A stretch of 62,639 nucleotides of DNA from a virus, in the IMG/VR virus record IMGVR_UViG_3300006638_000002, positions 1 to 62,639 of that record. The stretch is one strand, 5' to 3'. This document shows, one piece after another, positions 1 to 9,592 of this stretch. Made by a program: the position numbers and the translations under genes. Position 1 is the stretch's first letter. The number at the start of each line of letters is the position of its first letter. The notes under the pieces were generated by a model that was given only the letters and a program-made list of their open reading frames with translations, was not told the origin of the DNA and ran no database searches.

Positions 1-996
1 TTCGTTGACGGTGCCATTGCAACCATCGGCGCGGAAGCTGATGCGGCTTGGACGACCGGCAGTGGCACAGCCATTTCCATTCTCAAGAACATAGCCGGTG
101 GCATTGCCGGTTCGATCCCCGCCGGTACGAACGTCATCGGCCATGTGGTCGTCGATACCGCGCCGACGACGGCAGTCACCGGGGCGTTCTGGCAAGCCAC
201 ACAGCCGGTCAGCGGCACGTTTTGGCAGGCGACACAACCTGTAAGCCTTGCGACCGCTCCGACAACTCCGGTTACAGGCACATTCTGGCAGACGACCCAG
301 CCGGTCTCTGGAATATTTTGGCAGGCAACTCAACCGATCAGCGCGACGGCGCTTCCACTACCAACCGGAGCATCCACCTCAGCCAATCAGGCAGTAGTCA
401 CTACTTGGGCCGGTGGCACTCTTGGCGCGATGGCCAACTTTGGATCGTCGCCGGGTGCGGTGCTGGTGCCGGGTGCAAACGTAGATACGCCGACTTCCGG
501 CAATCTCTACGGCGCCCTTACTGCTGCCGTCCCCGCGCTAAACGCGACGGCGTACAGCACCAATTCCTACTCAAATGCGGCGACTAGCCCGGTCAATGCA
601 GATTTGCACGGCAACCTTTATGTGCATGGCATTGGCGGTGCAGGCGGCTACCCGGCTGGCGCTACGCCAATCACTGCGTCTGCTACCGGGACAACGGCGG
701 CGACAACGGCGACACTAACCGGAACAAGCGTGACGACTGTGTATATCTGTAGCCGTTCTGTTCGCGCGAACGCCACGGCTGCGGCAACAGTCACCGACAC
801 GGTGACTGGGGTTATAACCGGGACAATTTCATCGATCTTGTGGGTTGCACCATTGGCATCAGGGCTTGGTGTCGATGAAGAAATATATAACCCGTGCGTT
901 CCAGCCAGCGGCACAAATCAAGCCATCGCTGTCGTGTCTGGTGCCCCTGGCACGGGCGGCGTTGTATCTGTACACGCTACTGGATTCTATCAGTGA
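1..996 (+). CDS. Fibre/appendage protein, 3' part of a gene broken by the window edge
   Basis: Open from base 1 in frame 1 to a TGA at 994-996 (331 residues visible), so the true start lies before the window. Residues about 60-115 carry four copies of FWQxTQP(V/I)S, a motif common in phage tail and fibre proteins. The rest is Thr/Ala/Gly-rich with a beta-structured look, ending in a Cys-containing domain (VYICSRSV, YNPCVP). The leading stretch (DGAIATIGAEADAAW) also resembles a known phage virion domain. It is probably the C-terminal half of the protein that starts at 62146. The next gene overlaps it at GTGA. Role in host attachment is inferred. Confidence 0.7.
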   Translation, partial: FVDGAIATIGAEADAAWTTGSGTAISILKNIAGGIAGSIPAGTNVIGHVVVDTAPTTAVTGAFWQATQPVSGTFWQATQPVSLATAPTTPVTGTFWQTTQPVSGIFWQATQPISATALPLPTGASTSANQAVVTTWAGGTLGAMANFGSSPGAVLVPGANVDTPTSGNLYGALTAAVPALNATAYSTNSYSNAATSPVNADLHGNLYVHGIGGAGGYPAGATPITASATGTTAATTATLTGTSVTTVYICSRSVRANATAAATVTDTVTGVITGTISSILWVAPLASGLGVDEEIYNPCVPASGTNQAIAVVSGAPGTGGVVSVHATGFYQ

Positions 997-1748
997 GACG
1001 CCTAGCCTTTATCGCCCTGCTTGGCCTTCTCTGCTTCGGCAAAGCGGACGCCTTTTGGCAATCGCGAGGTTCTAATTACAATAGCAGTATTGCTTCAAGC
1101 GGCGGCGCTTCCGTTGCCTTCGATGCCAAAACAGTCACCACAACTTATGGCAGCACCTCTAGCATAACTAATTCGACCTTGACGGTGGGCTCCGGCTCAA
1201 ACCGTGCGCTTATCGCGGCTTTTGTCACATCAAACAACACCCCAACAGTTACATGTGTGTGGGATGCGGTTGGAGCCAATCAAAGTTTGACAGGGCTTAA
1301 AACTCAAGGGCAGGGAGTCGCAGCCAAAGGCGCCGTTATACTGCTGGGTCTTAGGAACCCAACCTCCGGAAATAAAATCTTAACTTGTACTCCGGGCGGC
1401 GCTTACAGTGACCAGTTTCTAAGTGCCGTTTCATTTACTGGGGTTTTGCAAACCAATGATGGCGTTGCATTCCCAAATAAGAGCGGGGCTACAAGCACGG
1501 GAACGGCCATCAGCAATGCTGTTACGAGTGCCGTTGGGAATATGACCGTAGATGTGGTTAGTTCAATTACACCTTACACCCTCAGCGCACCAACGCAGAC
1601 CGTGTTGTACACAAACAATGTTGCTGGATCGATAGTTAATGCTGGCAGCAGTTATGGAGCAGGAGCTTCAACCGTTACCTTTGCTTGGACTGCTTCAAAC
1701 GCAGCCGCAGTCTGGACAGATGCCGCAGTAGATATCGCCCACCAATGA
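993..1748 (+). CDS. Exported fibre-like protein with signal peptide
   Basis: GTG start at 993 overlaps the previous stop (GTGA). A longer reading exists, but this start puts a classical Sec signal peptide first: MRRLAFIALLGLLCFGKADA, followed by FWQ. The mature 230 residues are Ser/Thr/Gly-rich and predicted to be a beta-sandwich (repeated short strands, few charges). The fold resembles the protein at 26607 (vDNxGNxY-type and T-rich strands), which also has a signal peptide. No catalytic motif was recognised. It lies in the fibre cluster between large terminase and portal. A virion appendage or secreted adhesin are both possible. Confidence 0.65.
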   Translation: MRRLAFIALLGLLCFGKADAFWQSRGSNYNSSIASSGGASVAFDAKTVTTTYGSTSSITNSTLTVGSGSNRALIAAFVTSNNTPTVTCVWDAVGANQSLTGLKTQGQGVAAKGAVILLGLRNPTSGNKILTCTPGGAYSDQFLSAVSFTGVLQTNDGVAFPNKSGATSTGTAISNAVTSAVGNMTVDVVSSITPYTLSAPTQTVLYTNNVAGSIVNAGSSYGAGASTVTFAWTASNAAAVWTDAAVDIAHQ

Positions 1749-1903
1749 AGAAACTTTTTGTTACTCTCGGTTTATTGGCAGCCGTCTTGATCTGCGGTGG
1801 ATGGAATGTTCATGGCATACCGTCGCCATCGACTAGTTTCATGTTGGTAAACACCGGCTCATTTATGCTGGTGAATACCGGATCAAAATTGAAGGTGAAA
1901 TAA
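1745..1903 (+). CDS. 52-residue exported micro-protein with tandem SFMLVNTG repeat
   Basis: ATG at 1745 overlaps the previous stop (ATGA), and its stop shares one base with the next ATG (TAATG). Residues 1-24 form a hydrophobic signal peptide or anchor (MKKLFVTLGLLAAVLICGG). The short tail holds two exact copies of SFMLVNTG followed by SKLKVK. The translational coupling on both sides supports a real gene. Function is unknown; a small peptide that binds or coats a neighbouring fibre protein is only a guess. Confidence 0.6.
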   Translation: MKKLFVTLGLLAAVLICGGWNVHGIPSPSTSFMLVNTGSFMLVNTGSKLKVK

Positions 1904-3438
1904 TGCTCCGGTTCATGGTCGGATTGATCTTGCTTGGTCTTATATCGCAGGCCAATGCCGCAGACTCCACTATCGATGCTCTCGGTGCCGGTTCTGCGTT
2001 AACTGGCGCAGAGTCAGTTCCAATGTTTCAGTCCGCTAACCCTGCTGTCAAAACAACGACCAGAGCGATAGGAAATTTGGCCCCTGGAAACGGGACGGCT
2101 TACATCGACGCTACGCAGCAGTCCGGCGCGGATATGTGCGCCAAGATCGCGGCGGCACAAACCGCACTTATATCAGCGTCACCATTTGGGGGTGTTGTTG
2201 ATGCGCGTGGTTTTCTTGGCGTGCAGCCGTGTGCCGGTTCCATGTTTCTTGCTACCGGGAATGTTGCCGTAACAATTCTTCTTGGTGCCACTTCAATTCA
2301 AACGGCTGTACCTCAAAATCCTCCAACGCTGACTGCGCTGGTTGGCTCTATGCCATTCTCCATTAACGCTCCACTAATAGCGCAAGCCACTGGCACAGTC
2401 ATTCAGCCCGCAAATTCCAACTCTTTTGTAGTTACTAAAACGACCAGCGGATCGACCGCAAGCGGGGCCGTATTGCCGTTTACCGACACATCTGGAATTG
2501 TGGTCGGTGATTCCGTGACCGGAACGAATATAGTCGTACATACCACTGTTCAGTCCATTGTGACTAATACCAGCGTGACAGTGGGAGAGGCAATTTCCGG
2601 GACAGTGGGAAGTGGTGCAACGATCACTTTCACGCATCCAATCATGTCGATGGGCGCTGGTGCCGTTTCTACTGCCGTACAAATTTCCAACCTGAAAGTT
2701 TCGTGCCAGCAGCCTAACGCGAGTTATCTATCTGGCGGAATTGGCATTCAGAATGATTGGGCGCAGCAGCAGAGTTTTCTTTTCAACGTGGTTATCAGCG
2801 GATGCTTTACTAACTTCGATATAGAAACAACGAATGCTCAAAACGGCGGTCCTTACAACTATGTGACAATGGCGGCAGGTTATGCGTCCGTCAACGAAAC
2901 GTGCATGAAGATAGGAAATAATAATGGCAGCAACACAGTTCTCGAATCTGCGTTTCACGGCCTTTCCTGCGGCGGCGCAGGAGTAGGTTTTGAACCTACT
3001 GTCGGAATTTATCAGGATGCGTATTCATTGGGCATCTATGATTCCAATGTGGAAAATGTAGTTACAGGCATCGAGGTAGGACGATACAACTTCGTTCACG
3101 GTCTATTGCTATCGAATATAAATTGTGGTGGGCAGGCCCAAGCAATGACCACCTGTGTCGATATTTCTTCAAACAATTCCGTGGATGCCGCGACACTCAC
3201 GAACATTACCGGATACAGTGGGGACGGCGTTACTAACAGGCTTGTCGATCATATCAATTCAAGAACTATAACGACCCCGTGGGTCGCCTACTATATACTC
3301 GCGCACGACGGGTCGATCATAGCCGATGGTGCCACTAACCTTTTTACGACGCTTGGAACAACGGCGGGTGTTACTTGTGCGAGTGGCGTAACAGCCGCAA
3401 CTGTTACGGTATTGAAAGGCATTGTGACGCATTGCTAG
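1903..3438 (+). CDS. Exported beta-helix tailspike/fibre-like protein
   Basis: 511 residues starting with a Sec-type signal peptide (MLRFMVGLILLGLISQANA). After about residue 65 the chain has the start of a pectate-lyase-like fold (YIDATQQSGADMCAKI, a variant of the usual D-[DN]-[ST] rung) and then repeated short beta rungs with many Asn, Gly and Ser residues, typical of right-handed parallel beta-helices in phage tailspikes. No active-site residues could be assigned. The last gene of this fibre cluster before the portal module. Probably binds or degrades a surface polysaccharide. Confidence 0.65.
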   Translation: MLRFMVGLILLGLISQANAADSTIDALGAGSALTGAESVPMFQSANPAVKTTTRAIGNLAPGNGTAYIDATQQSGADMCAKIAAAQTALISASPFGGVVDARGFLGVQPCAGSMFLATGNVAVTILLGATSIQTAVPQNPPTLTALVGSMPFSINAPLIAQATGTVIQPANSNSFVVTKTTSGSTASGAVLPFTDTSGIVVGDSVTGTNIVVHTTVQSIVTNTSVTVGEAISGTVGSGATITFTHPIMSMGAGAVSTAVQISNLKVSCQQPNASYLSGGIGIQNDWAQQQSFLFNVVISGCFTNFDIETTNAQNGGPYNYVTMAAGYASVNETCMKIGNNNGSNTVLESAFHGLSCGGAGVGFEPTVGIYQDAYSLGIYDSNVENVVTGIEVGRYNFVHGLLLSNINCGGQAQAMTTCVDISSNNSVDAATLTNITGYSGDGVTNRLVDHINSRTITTPWVAYYILAHDGSIIADGATNLFTTLGTTAGVTCASGVTAATVTVLKGIVTHC

Positions 3439-3604
3439 GGGACTCGACGGTTCTGATGCGCATCTAGTCCGGTGCGTTGCACCGCTTCTATGCCGGCCCA
3501 TTCTACCCGGTCATGAAACGGATAGCCTTCGCACGCGTGCTATGGTAGCCACGTTCTAGCCGTGTTAGTTTGATTCCTGTTGCAAAAATAAGGAAATCCG
3601 CACC

Positions 3605-4150
3605 ATGGGCCATCTCCAATCGACAATGAAACGGATCGAGGATGAAGAGCTGCCTGCGAATGTTGTGGCTGTCGTGATCGAGAGTGACCCACTCGCCCAG
3701 CCCGTCGCGCCACAGTCCAAGACATTCGAGGTTCCTGGCATTGGCACCTCAGTTCAATTCCGCCTGCGTGGTGGAGAATGGCGAAATGGGCAGAATGCCT
3801 TTGCGGCGATAGTGACCAAATCCAATCCTGATGATGGCACTGTGAATCTGCTGGTGGTGTTCGGCGCCGATGATTTCATGGAGCAGCAGAGTGTCCCGCA
3901 ATTGGTCGGTGACGGCGATTGGGGCTGGTCAATGCTCGATAGCTCGGCTGGCGCGGGGATAGCTAAACTGCGGGCTGAGTTTAAGGCGTTCAAGGCCGAA
4001 CTTGCCGCTGTTATCCTTGGGGGATGGGAGATTCGAAAGGAATCGATTTACGACGTGCTGCAAGAACATGATAACCGGCTATCGCTACTTGCTAGCGGAA
4101 ATGCGCCTGATCCAGTATCGCCGCGGCGTCGTCGTAGGCAGAGGGACTAA
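3605..4150 (+). CDS. Hypothetical protein upstream of portal
   Basis: 181 residues, ATG start with AAGGAAA about 10 bases upstream. Soluble, acidic middle and a strongly basic tail (RRRRRQRD). Contains a beta-rich core near residues 40-80 (FRLRGGEWRNGQNAFAAIV) resembling small phage proteins found beside portal genes, and a helical end. The 166 bases before it (3439-3604) hold no gene and no clear terminator. Function unknown. Confidence 0.6.
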   Translation: MGHLQSTMKRIEDEELPANVVAVVIESDPLAQPVAPQSKTFEVPGIGTSVQFRLRGGEWRNGQNAFAAIVTKSNPDDGTVNLLVVFGADDFMEQQSVPQLVGDGDWGWSMLDSSAGAGIAKLRAEFKAFKAELAAVILGGWEIRKESIYDVLQEHDNRLSLLASGNAPDPVSPRRRRRQRD

Positions 4151-4155
4151 CCGCC

Positions 4156-6510
4156 TTGGACCCTGGTGCTGTCCAATCAATCGATACGCCCCCCGACGAT
4201 GGCATGACGATCGACGGGAATGCTGGATTGCCGGATGACGCTCCAGCGGCAGCGGTGTTGTCGATTAGCTCGCTCCCAGTCGGCAAGCAATTCGACGTTC
4301 TAAAGCAATTGCACCTTTCCGACGCCGACCACACGAAAGAGTGGCGTGCGATGGCAGAGGAATGGTTTGCCTTCCGCGCTGGCGAACAATGGACCGCAGA
4401 GGATAGGGCGCTGCTCAATAGCCAGCAGCGGCCGCATATCGTTTTTAACCGCGTCCTAACCATCCTAAAGGCCGTGGCGGGTATGGAAATCAACGGTCGG
4501 CACGAGATCACGTTCATTCCCCGCGGCACGCAGGATACGGCGGTTAACGAGGTGCTTTCGGCGGCTTCGAAATGGATGTCTGACGAATGCGACGGCGAGG
4601 ACGAGGAAAGCTCCGCTTTCGATGACACCTGTACGTGTGGAATCGGTGTTTGCGAGTCAAGAATGTCCTACGAGGACGATCCCGCGGGCCTCTATGTCGA
4701 GGACTGCATCGATCCGCGTGAGTTTTACTGGGACCGGACCGCGACCAAGAAAAACTTAGCCAATGCACGCCGTCTTTCCCGTGTACGCCGGATGCCTTTG
4801 GGCGATGCTTTGGCGTTATTTCCCGGCAGGACGGTGGAGCAATTAGACGCTACTTGGGCAGATGCTGGCCCGATGGATTACCCAAAGCGGACCATTGAGG
4901 AAAAGCGCAAGCGTGACGCTGATAATTCCTCGATGCAGGAATACGATGATAACTGCGAAGTGACGCTAGTACAGATTCAGTGGTTTGAGCGTGAGCCATA
5001 TTGGATTGTGGCCGATACGCAGACCAATACGAAAGCCGAACTGAGCGATGCGGAATACAATCGGTTTGTCGGCCGCATGAAGGTGCTTGGCATGCCGGTT
5101 CATGCCGCAAAGCTTACCCGCAAGGTCTACAAGCAGGCGTGGATGGGCGGGGATTTGCTGCAGAAAGCAGGTCCCGCGCCGATCAAGGGCAAATTCTCGT
5201 GGGATGTGATTACCGGAGAATTCGACAAGTCGAAGAAGTCGTGGTTTGGGCTTGTGAAGGTCATGCGCGACCCGCAGATGTGGGCAAACAAGTGGCTTTC
5301 TCAGATCCTGCATATCCTCAATACCACGGCGAAGGGCGGCATTCTGGCTGAGACGTCGGCATTCGATGATCAGCGCGAGGCCGAGGAAGGCTATGCACGG
5401 CCTGATACGATCACATGGCTGGCTGATGGCTCGCTGTCGGGTGATAAGCCGAAGATCATGCCCAAGCCTGGTGCCGGCATGACCGAGGGCTATCTCGGGC
5501 TTATGACCTTTGCCATTTCGTCGATCAAGGACGTGACGGGTATCAACCTCGAGCTATTGGGCCAGCAGGACCAGAACCAGCCCGGCATTATCGAGGCGAT
5601 GCGCAAGCAGGCCGGTATGACGGTGCTGGCGACATTGTTTGATTCGCTGCGTCGGTTCCGCAAAAATGTTGGACGATCACGGCTCTATTTCATCCAGAAT
5701 TTCTTGTCGGATGGTCGCCTGATTCGCGTGGTGCAGCCTGATAACGTGCAGGCCGTGGCTCTGGCAAAGCAAAGCACCACCGGAAAATACAACGTGATCG
5801 TGGACGATACGCCTACGTCGCCAAACCAGAAGGAAGCCAATTGGGCGATTATCCAGCCGCTGCTAGGGATATTCAAAGATCAGCTTATGGCTAATCCGCA
5901 GGTGTTCGCCATGCTGCTTGAGTACTCGCCGCTGCCGAATCGCATTGTGGAGGCAATCAAAGGATTTATTGCCAAGCAGCAGAACGATCCGCAGGCGAAG
6001 CAGGATCAGGATATTGCGAAACATTTGGCGATTACTGCGCAGGTCGCCTCGATTTCCAAGGATCAGTCGATCGCTGAAATGAACAACAAAAAGGCCGGGG
6101 CGACTGAGGCGACGGCCATGTACGACATTGCGCTCGCTCGCAAGATGCTGGCCGAGAACGATACAAGCGGGCTTGATGCTCACCTCAAGGCAATGGAGGG
6201 GGCTGCCAAGGTGCAGACCGCAGCGGCGAACGCTGATAAGACCACGGCGCAGGCGGCTAGGGAGCGTGCCGGGGTGGTAAACGACCGCCTAGAAACGCAC
6301 GCCAAGGTCATAGGGGCCGTTTCTGATGCTCACCGAGCCACAACCGATGGCCATGCGGCCCATCTGGGGGGACTCATCGATCATATTGGCGCTATCGGGG
6401 GGCTACATCGTGATCTTGCTGCTGCGCACAAGGACCATGTGACTGCCGATCGCACGGAAGCAACGCCAATTCCTGAGCCACAGCCTGCGGCACCTGCTGG
6501 TGGTGCATGA
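4156..6510 (+). CDS. Portal protein, P22 type
   Basis: 784 residues, close to the length of P22-like portals (about 725). Recognisable features: N-terminal EWRAMAEEWFAFRAGEQW and QRPHIVFNRV, the DPREFYWD segment near 190, the long helical stem, and an Ala-rich C-terminal barrel ending PEPQPAAPAGGA. It forms the dodecameric DNA gate at one capsid vertex, binding terminase during packaging and the adaptor afterwards. The start is taken as TTG at 4156, with GAGGGA upstream; the next ATG is 16 codons in and has no ribosome site. The next gene overlaps at ATGA. Confidence 0.9.
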   Translation: MDPGAVQSIDTPPDDGMTIDGNAGLPDDAPAAAVLSISSLPVGKQFDVLKQLHLSDADHTKEWRAMAEEWFAFRAGEQWTAEDRALLNSQQRPHIVFNRVLTILKAVAGMEINGRHEITFIPRGTQDTAVNEVLSAASKWMSDECDGEDEESSAFDDTCTCGIGVCESRMSYEDDPAGLYVEDCIDPREFYWDRTATKKNLANARRLSRVRRMPLGDALALFPGRTVEQLDATWADAGPMDYPKRTIEEKRKRDADNSSMQEYDDNCEVTLVQIQWFEREPYWIVADTQTNTKAELSDAEYNRFVGRMKVLGMPVHAAKLTRKVYKQAWMGGDLLQKAGPAPIKGKFSWDVITGEFDKSKKSWFGLVKVMRDPQMWANKWLSQILHILNTTAKGGILAETSAFDDQREAEEGYARPDTITWLADGSLSGDKPKIMPKPGAGMTEGYLGLMTFAISSIKDVTGINLELLGQQDQNQPGIIEAMRKQAGMTVLATLFDSLRRFRKNVGRSRLYFIQNFLSDGRLIRVVQPDNVQAVALAKQSTTGKYNVIVDDTPTSPNQKEANWAIIQPLLGIFKDQLMANPQVFAMLLEYSPLPNRIVEAIKGFIAKQQNDPQAKQDQDIAKHLAITAQVASISKDQSIAEMNNKKAGATEATAMYDIALARKMLAENDTSGLDAHLKAMEGAAKVQTAAANADKTTAQAARERAGVVNDRLETHAKVIGAVSDAHRATTDGHAAHLGGLIDHIGAIGGLHRDLAAAHKDHVTADRTEATPIPEPQPAAPAGGA

Positions 6511-6854
6511 TTCGTGGTCGTGTCCAACTGGTGCGTATGCTTCAGGGAATGTTTGAAACCCACCTGCGGGGGCTATATCGGTGGGGAGAAATTGCCTTTC
6601 ACGTCGCGGAAGCTGCGGATAAACCGGAAGGCAAGCGCAAGAACGCTTACGGAAAGTTCAAGGAAATAGTAGCTATCCGGTTCGGGCCCTACGATCTCAC
6701 GGTCGAATCGCCCAATGAGAAGCCCCCGCTTGGGCATATCCTTTTGACTAGTCCGGATGGCACGATGGAGTTTGATTCGCTGGATGCTTCGGTTCTTGAC
6801 GAAATAGGACGTCGCATCCGTTCACAACACGAGGAGGTTGTTTCCTATGGCTGA
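6507..6854 (+). CDS. Hypothetical protein between portal and scaffold
   Basis: 115 residues, ATG overlapping the portal stop (ATGA). Soluble and mixed alpha/beta; its 3' end contains the AGGAGG ribosome site of the scaffold gene. No known motif. Position suggests a small head-assembly or regulatory protein, but that is inference from location only. Confidence 0.6.
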   Translation: MIRGRVQLVRMLQGMFETHLRGLYRWGEIAFHVAEAADKPEGKRKNAYGKFKEIVAIRFGPYDLTVESPNEKPPLGHILLTSPDGTMEFDSLDASVLDEIGRRIRSQHEEVVSYG

Positions 6855-8004
6855 TACCGCGCAAGCCCTCAATCCGGCAGATACTGCGGGAGAGGTCGAC
6901 GACGGGTTCACCTCTGAAGAGCGTACTGCATTCGAACAGATGCGCGAATCTACGTCAGATCCCGCGCCTGCCCCCACTCCGGAACCAACCCCTGAGCCAA
7001 CGCCTGCCCCGGCTCCCGCTGCGGCTGATGCTGCTGCGGCTGATGATGACGATGAGGATGAGCCTGCGGCTGCTGCCCCCGAGGCGGGAAAACCTGCTGC
7101 CGATGGTACTACGCCTCCCGTGGTGCCCAAACGCCGGGTATCGGCCCGCAAATACGAACGTGCCGAGGAAGCCCGTCAGAAGGCAGAGAATGAACTCAAT
7201 GAGACACGCCAGAATCAGGCGCGGCTCGACGAGCGTTTGCGTATCCTGAATGAGGCTTTGACGGCCACGCCTGCCGCTGCCCCAGACCCAGCCGAGGAGG
7301 ATCCGGAGCCGGATGCCGATCAGGACATTTTCGCTTGGGTGAACTGGAAAAAGCGGGACGATGCTCGTTTCCGCGCTGAGATAGCCGAAAGGCAGGCTTC
7401 GCAGCAAACCCGCACTGAAGAGCAAGACTTGTCGGCTGCGTATATCGACGATGCCCGATCGGTTGCGGCTGCTGATCCTACATTCGTCCCGGCCTATCAA
7501 TTCCTGATGGCAAATCGGACCTATGAACTCGCGCAGTATTTCTTTCAGAAAGACCTATCCGAGAATGGCGCGACTCTCACTGATGCCGAGATCGGTAAAA
7601 TCCGGCAGACGATCGCGGCAGAGGAGCGCGAACTTGTATCGGGGGCCATCAAAAATAAGCGGTCGCCGGCAAAGGCAGTTCTGGCTCTCGCCAAGGCGCG
7701 TGGATTCCGTCCACAGGCACCGGCTGCGGCTCCCGCGGCTGATGCCAAGCCGAATGGTGCTGCGGCTGCTGCTCCTGCGGCGGTCCCTGGTGCGTTAAAT
7801 GCCACGGGTGAAGCTCCGCGTGTACAGGACGAAATCGCCCGCATCCGTGAAGGCTCTGAGGCCGCACGGTCGCTATCCACAGGTGGTGGCGCTCCGCCGA
7901 ATCCTCTGACGCCTGAAAAGCTGGCGAATATGTCGGACGATGAATTCAATCATATGGTCGAGACTATGTCGCCTGACCAAAACCGCCAATTCTTCGGAAC
8001 GTAA
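6847..8004 (+). CDS. Capsid scaffolding protein
   Basis: 385 residues. Start chosen at ATG 6847, nine bases after AGGAGG (6832-6837). Low-complexity N-terminus with Pro-Glu/Ala repeats and an acidic run (DDDDEDE), a long charged helix (residues about 95-140: KYERAEEARQKAENE), then a helical core and a C-terminal NRQFFGT. Composition and place between portal and capsid genes match scaffolds of P22-type phages, which guide procapsid assembly and then leave. Sequence identity with a named family was not established. Confidence 0.75.
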   Translation: MADTAQALNPADTAGEVDDGFTSEERTAFEQMRESTSDPAPAPTPEPTPEPTPAPAPAAADAAAADDDDEDEPAAAAPEAGKPAADGTTPPVVPKRRVSARKYERAEEARQKAENELNETRQNQARLDERLRILNEALTATPAAAPDPAEEDPEPDADQDIFAWVNWKKRDDARFRAEIAERQASQQTRTEEQDLSAAYIDDARSVAAADPTFVPAYQFLMANRTYELAQYFFQKDLSENGATLTDAEIGKIRQTIAAEERELVSGAIKNKRSPAKAVLALAKARGFRPQAPAAAPAADAKPNGAAAAAPAAVPGALNATGEAPRVQDEIARIREGSEAARSLSTGGGAPPNPLTPEKLANMSDDEFNHMVETMSPDQNRQFFGT

Positions 8005-8207
8005 TGATGGCTGCCTTCATCCTGGCTGGCATTGTGGCTGTAGCGACCATCGTCATAGTCGTGATGATGTTTATGGCTGCAAGCATGAGTGATAATTCAA
8101 GTATGGCTGATGACGTTGGCCACAATGCAATCTATCTTTTATTCATCGGGATTGCGTTGGCAGTGATGATTGCTGCAAGTCATTGGCTCCCGCATATTGG
8201 CTGGTGA
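8004..8207 (+). CDS. Small two-helix membrane protein
   Basis: 67 residues, ATG overlapping the scaffold stop (TAATG). Two hydrophobic segments (about residues 3-26 and 43-59) joined by a short acidic loop. Unusual place for a membrane protein: inside the head operon, just before the capsid gene. Function unknown. Confidence 0.6.
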   Translation: MMAAFILAGIVAVATIVIVVMMFMAASMSDNSSMADDVGHNAIYLLFIGIALAVMIAASHWLPHIGW

Positions 8208-8218
8208 AATAGTGGGGC

Positions 8219-8247
8219 TTTACAAACCTGCATACCACTGCTAGTAA
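8219..8247 (+). promoter_or_regulatory. Possible promoter ahead of the capsid gene
   Basis: TTTACA (8219-8224), 17-base spacer, then TAGTAA (8242-8247), a weak -10. It opens a 255-base gap before the capsid gene that contains no gene of its own. The resulting leader would be about 210 bases with a small hairpin (GCTCG-ATA-CGAGC, 8429-8441). A dedicated capsid promoter would make sense for the most abundant virion protein; support is weak. Confidence 0.3.
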
Positions 8248-8462
8248 TTGGTTCCAGTAAGCGGCGGTTGTGACCATCGCCCTCCCCGGGCCGGTCAAAG
8301 AACCTCCCCTCATCGGTCTAGTCCACCGAATTTAGGACAGGCGCCGTGTCCCGCGCTTCTCAATGGGAAAACTCGCCGCGCAGGCGATAATTTGCGCACC
8401 CCGACTTCGACGCGAATTTTGGACGGCTGCTCGATACGAGCGCCTCAACGCAGGGTGCCAGA

Positions 8463-9575
8463 ATGTCTACAACCTCTTTCGGAGTTAATGACGCGCTCGC
8501 CATTAAGCTCTGGTCGCGCAAGCTAGACCATGAAGCCCTGAAATACACGGATATCGGGCCGCTGATCGGTGACGATCCGGACTCGGTCATCCACCGGAAA
8601 ACCGAGACGCAGAAGGGTCCTGGCGATCAGATCACCTACGCGATCCGGATGCAGTTGTCCGGTGCGGGTTTCACCGAGAATCAGCTTGCCGAGGGTAACG
8701 GCGAATCGCTGACGACCTACTCGGACAAAATCCTGATCAACGAACTCGGCCACGTCGTCGGCGTGAAGTCTGAGTACACGATCGACCAGCAGCGGGTGCC
8801 TTTCGACCTGCGAGACGAGGCCAAGGGCGGCCTTGCCGATTGGTACGCCAAACGCTTTTCCGTGGCGTTCTTCAATCAGGTTTGCGGCAATACGGTGCAG
8901 ACCGATCTCCGCTTTACTGGCTTGAACTCGACGATTGCGGCTACCCGCATCATCCGGCAGTCTGGCCGCGCCTCTGACGATCTCCTGGTGGCTGGCGACA
9001 CTTTCACGCTGAACCTGATCGACAAGGCGAAGGAAGCCGCGATCACCGCAACTCCGAAAATCCGGCCGGCTCGATTTGCTGGTGGATCGAGCGGCGGCAC
9101 CATGAATCCTGGTAGGCGCGACTTTAACAGGACGCTGACCGACAAGTATGTGATGTACCTGCATCCGTACCAGATCACTGATTTGCGCTCGAACACTTCG
9201 ACCGGCCAATGGCTCGACCTGACCAAGGCCGCGCAGATGGGCCGTGGCATGGATAGCCCGATCTATACCGGCGCCATTGGTGAATATAACGGCGTCATCC
9301 TTCGCTCATCCTTCGACGTGGCAAGCGGCATTTCTGCTGCTGGCGTGCTGGTGGCGAATACCTACCGCGCGGTGCTGTTGGGCGGCCAAGCCTGCATGAT
9401 CGCTTTCGGACAGAAGAACTCGCAAACCAAGTATCGGTGGAACGAGGAACTGTTCGACCATAAGCGCCGACTTGAAGTGTCGGCGTGGACCATCCACGGC
9501 TTGAAAAAGACCGTGTACAATTCCCTCGACTATGGCTGCATCGTCGTCTCGACGTATGCTGCGGCCCACACCTAA
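8463..9575 (+). CDS. Major capsid protein, N4-gp56 (DUF4043) family
   Basis: 370 residues with the family's landmarks: AIKLWSRKLDHEALK at the N-terminus, GDQITYAIRMQLSG, GNGESLTTYSDKILINEL, QRVPFDLRDEAKGGLADW, then YVMYLHPYQITDLR and IGEYNGVILRSS. These match the N4 gp56-like capsid family rather than the P22 coat protein, although the portal and tail genes are P22-like. The protein builds the icosahedral shell. Length is normal for the family. It sits after a 255-base non-coding gap. Confidence 0.9.
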   Translation: MSTTSFGVNDALAIKLWSRKLDHEALKYTDIGPLIGDDPDSVIHRKTETQKGPGDQITYAIRMQLSGAGFTENQLAEGNGESLTTYSDKILINELGHVVGVKSEYTIDQQRVPFDLRDEAKGGLADWYAKRFSVAFFNQVCGNTVQTDLRFTGLNSTIAATRIIRQSGRASDDLLVAGDTFTLNLIDKAKEAAITATPKIRPARFAGGSSGGTMNPGRRDFNRTLTDKYVMYLHPYQITDLRSNTSTGQWLDLTKAAQMGRGMDSPIYTGAIGEYNGVILRSSFDVASGISAAGVLVANTYRAVLLGGQACMIAFGQKNSQTKYRWNEELFDHKRRLEVSAWTIHGLKKTVYNSLDYGCIVVSTYAAAHT

Positions 9576-9592
9576 CGGAGGCTTGATTAGCC

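Noticed and set aside
6950-7100. Low-complexity Pro-Glu/Ala repeats as a possible tandem repeat element
   Set aside because: They are in frame in the scaffold protein's disordered N-terminus, an ordinary feature of that family.
8523-9209. 228-codon reading on the minus strand opposite the capsid gene
   Set aside because: Arg/His/Asp-rich mirror of a conserved capsid gene; no ribosome site; its codon pattern is the complement of the real gene.
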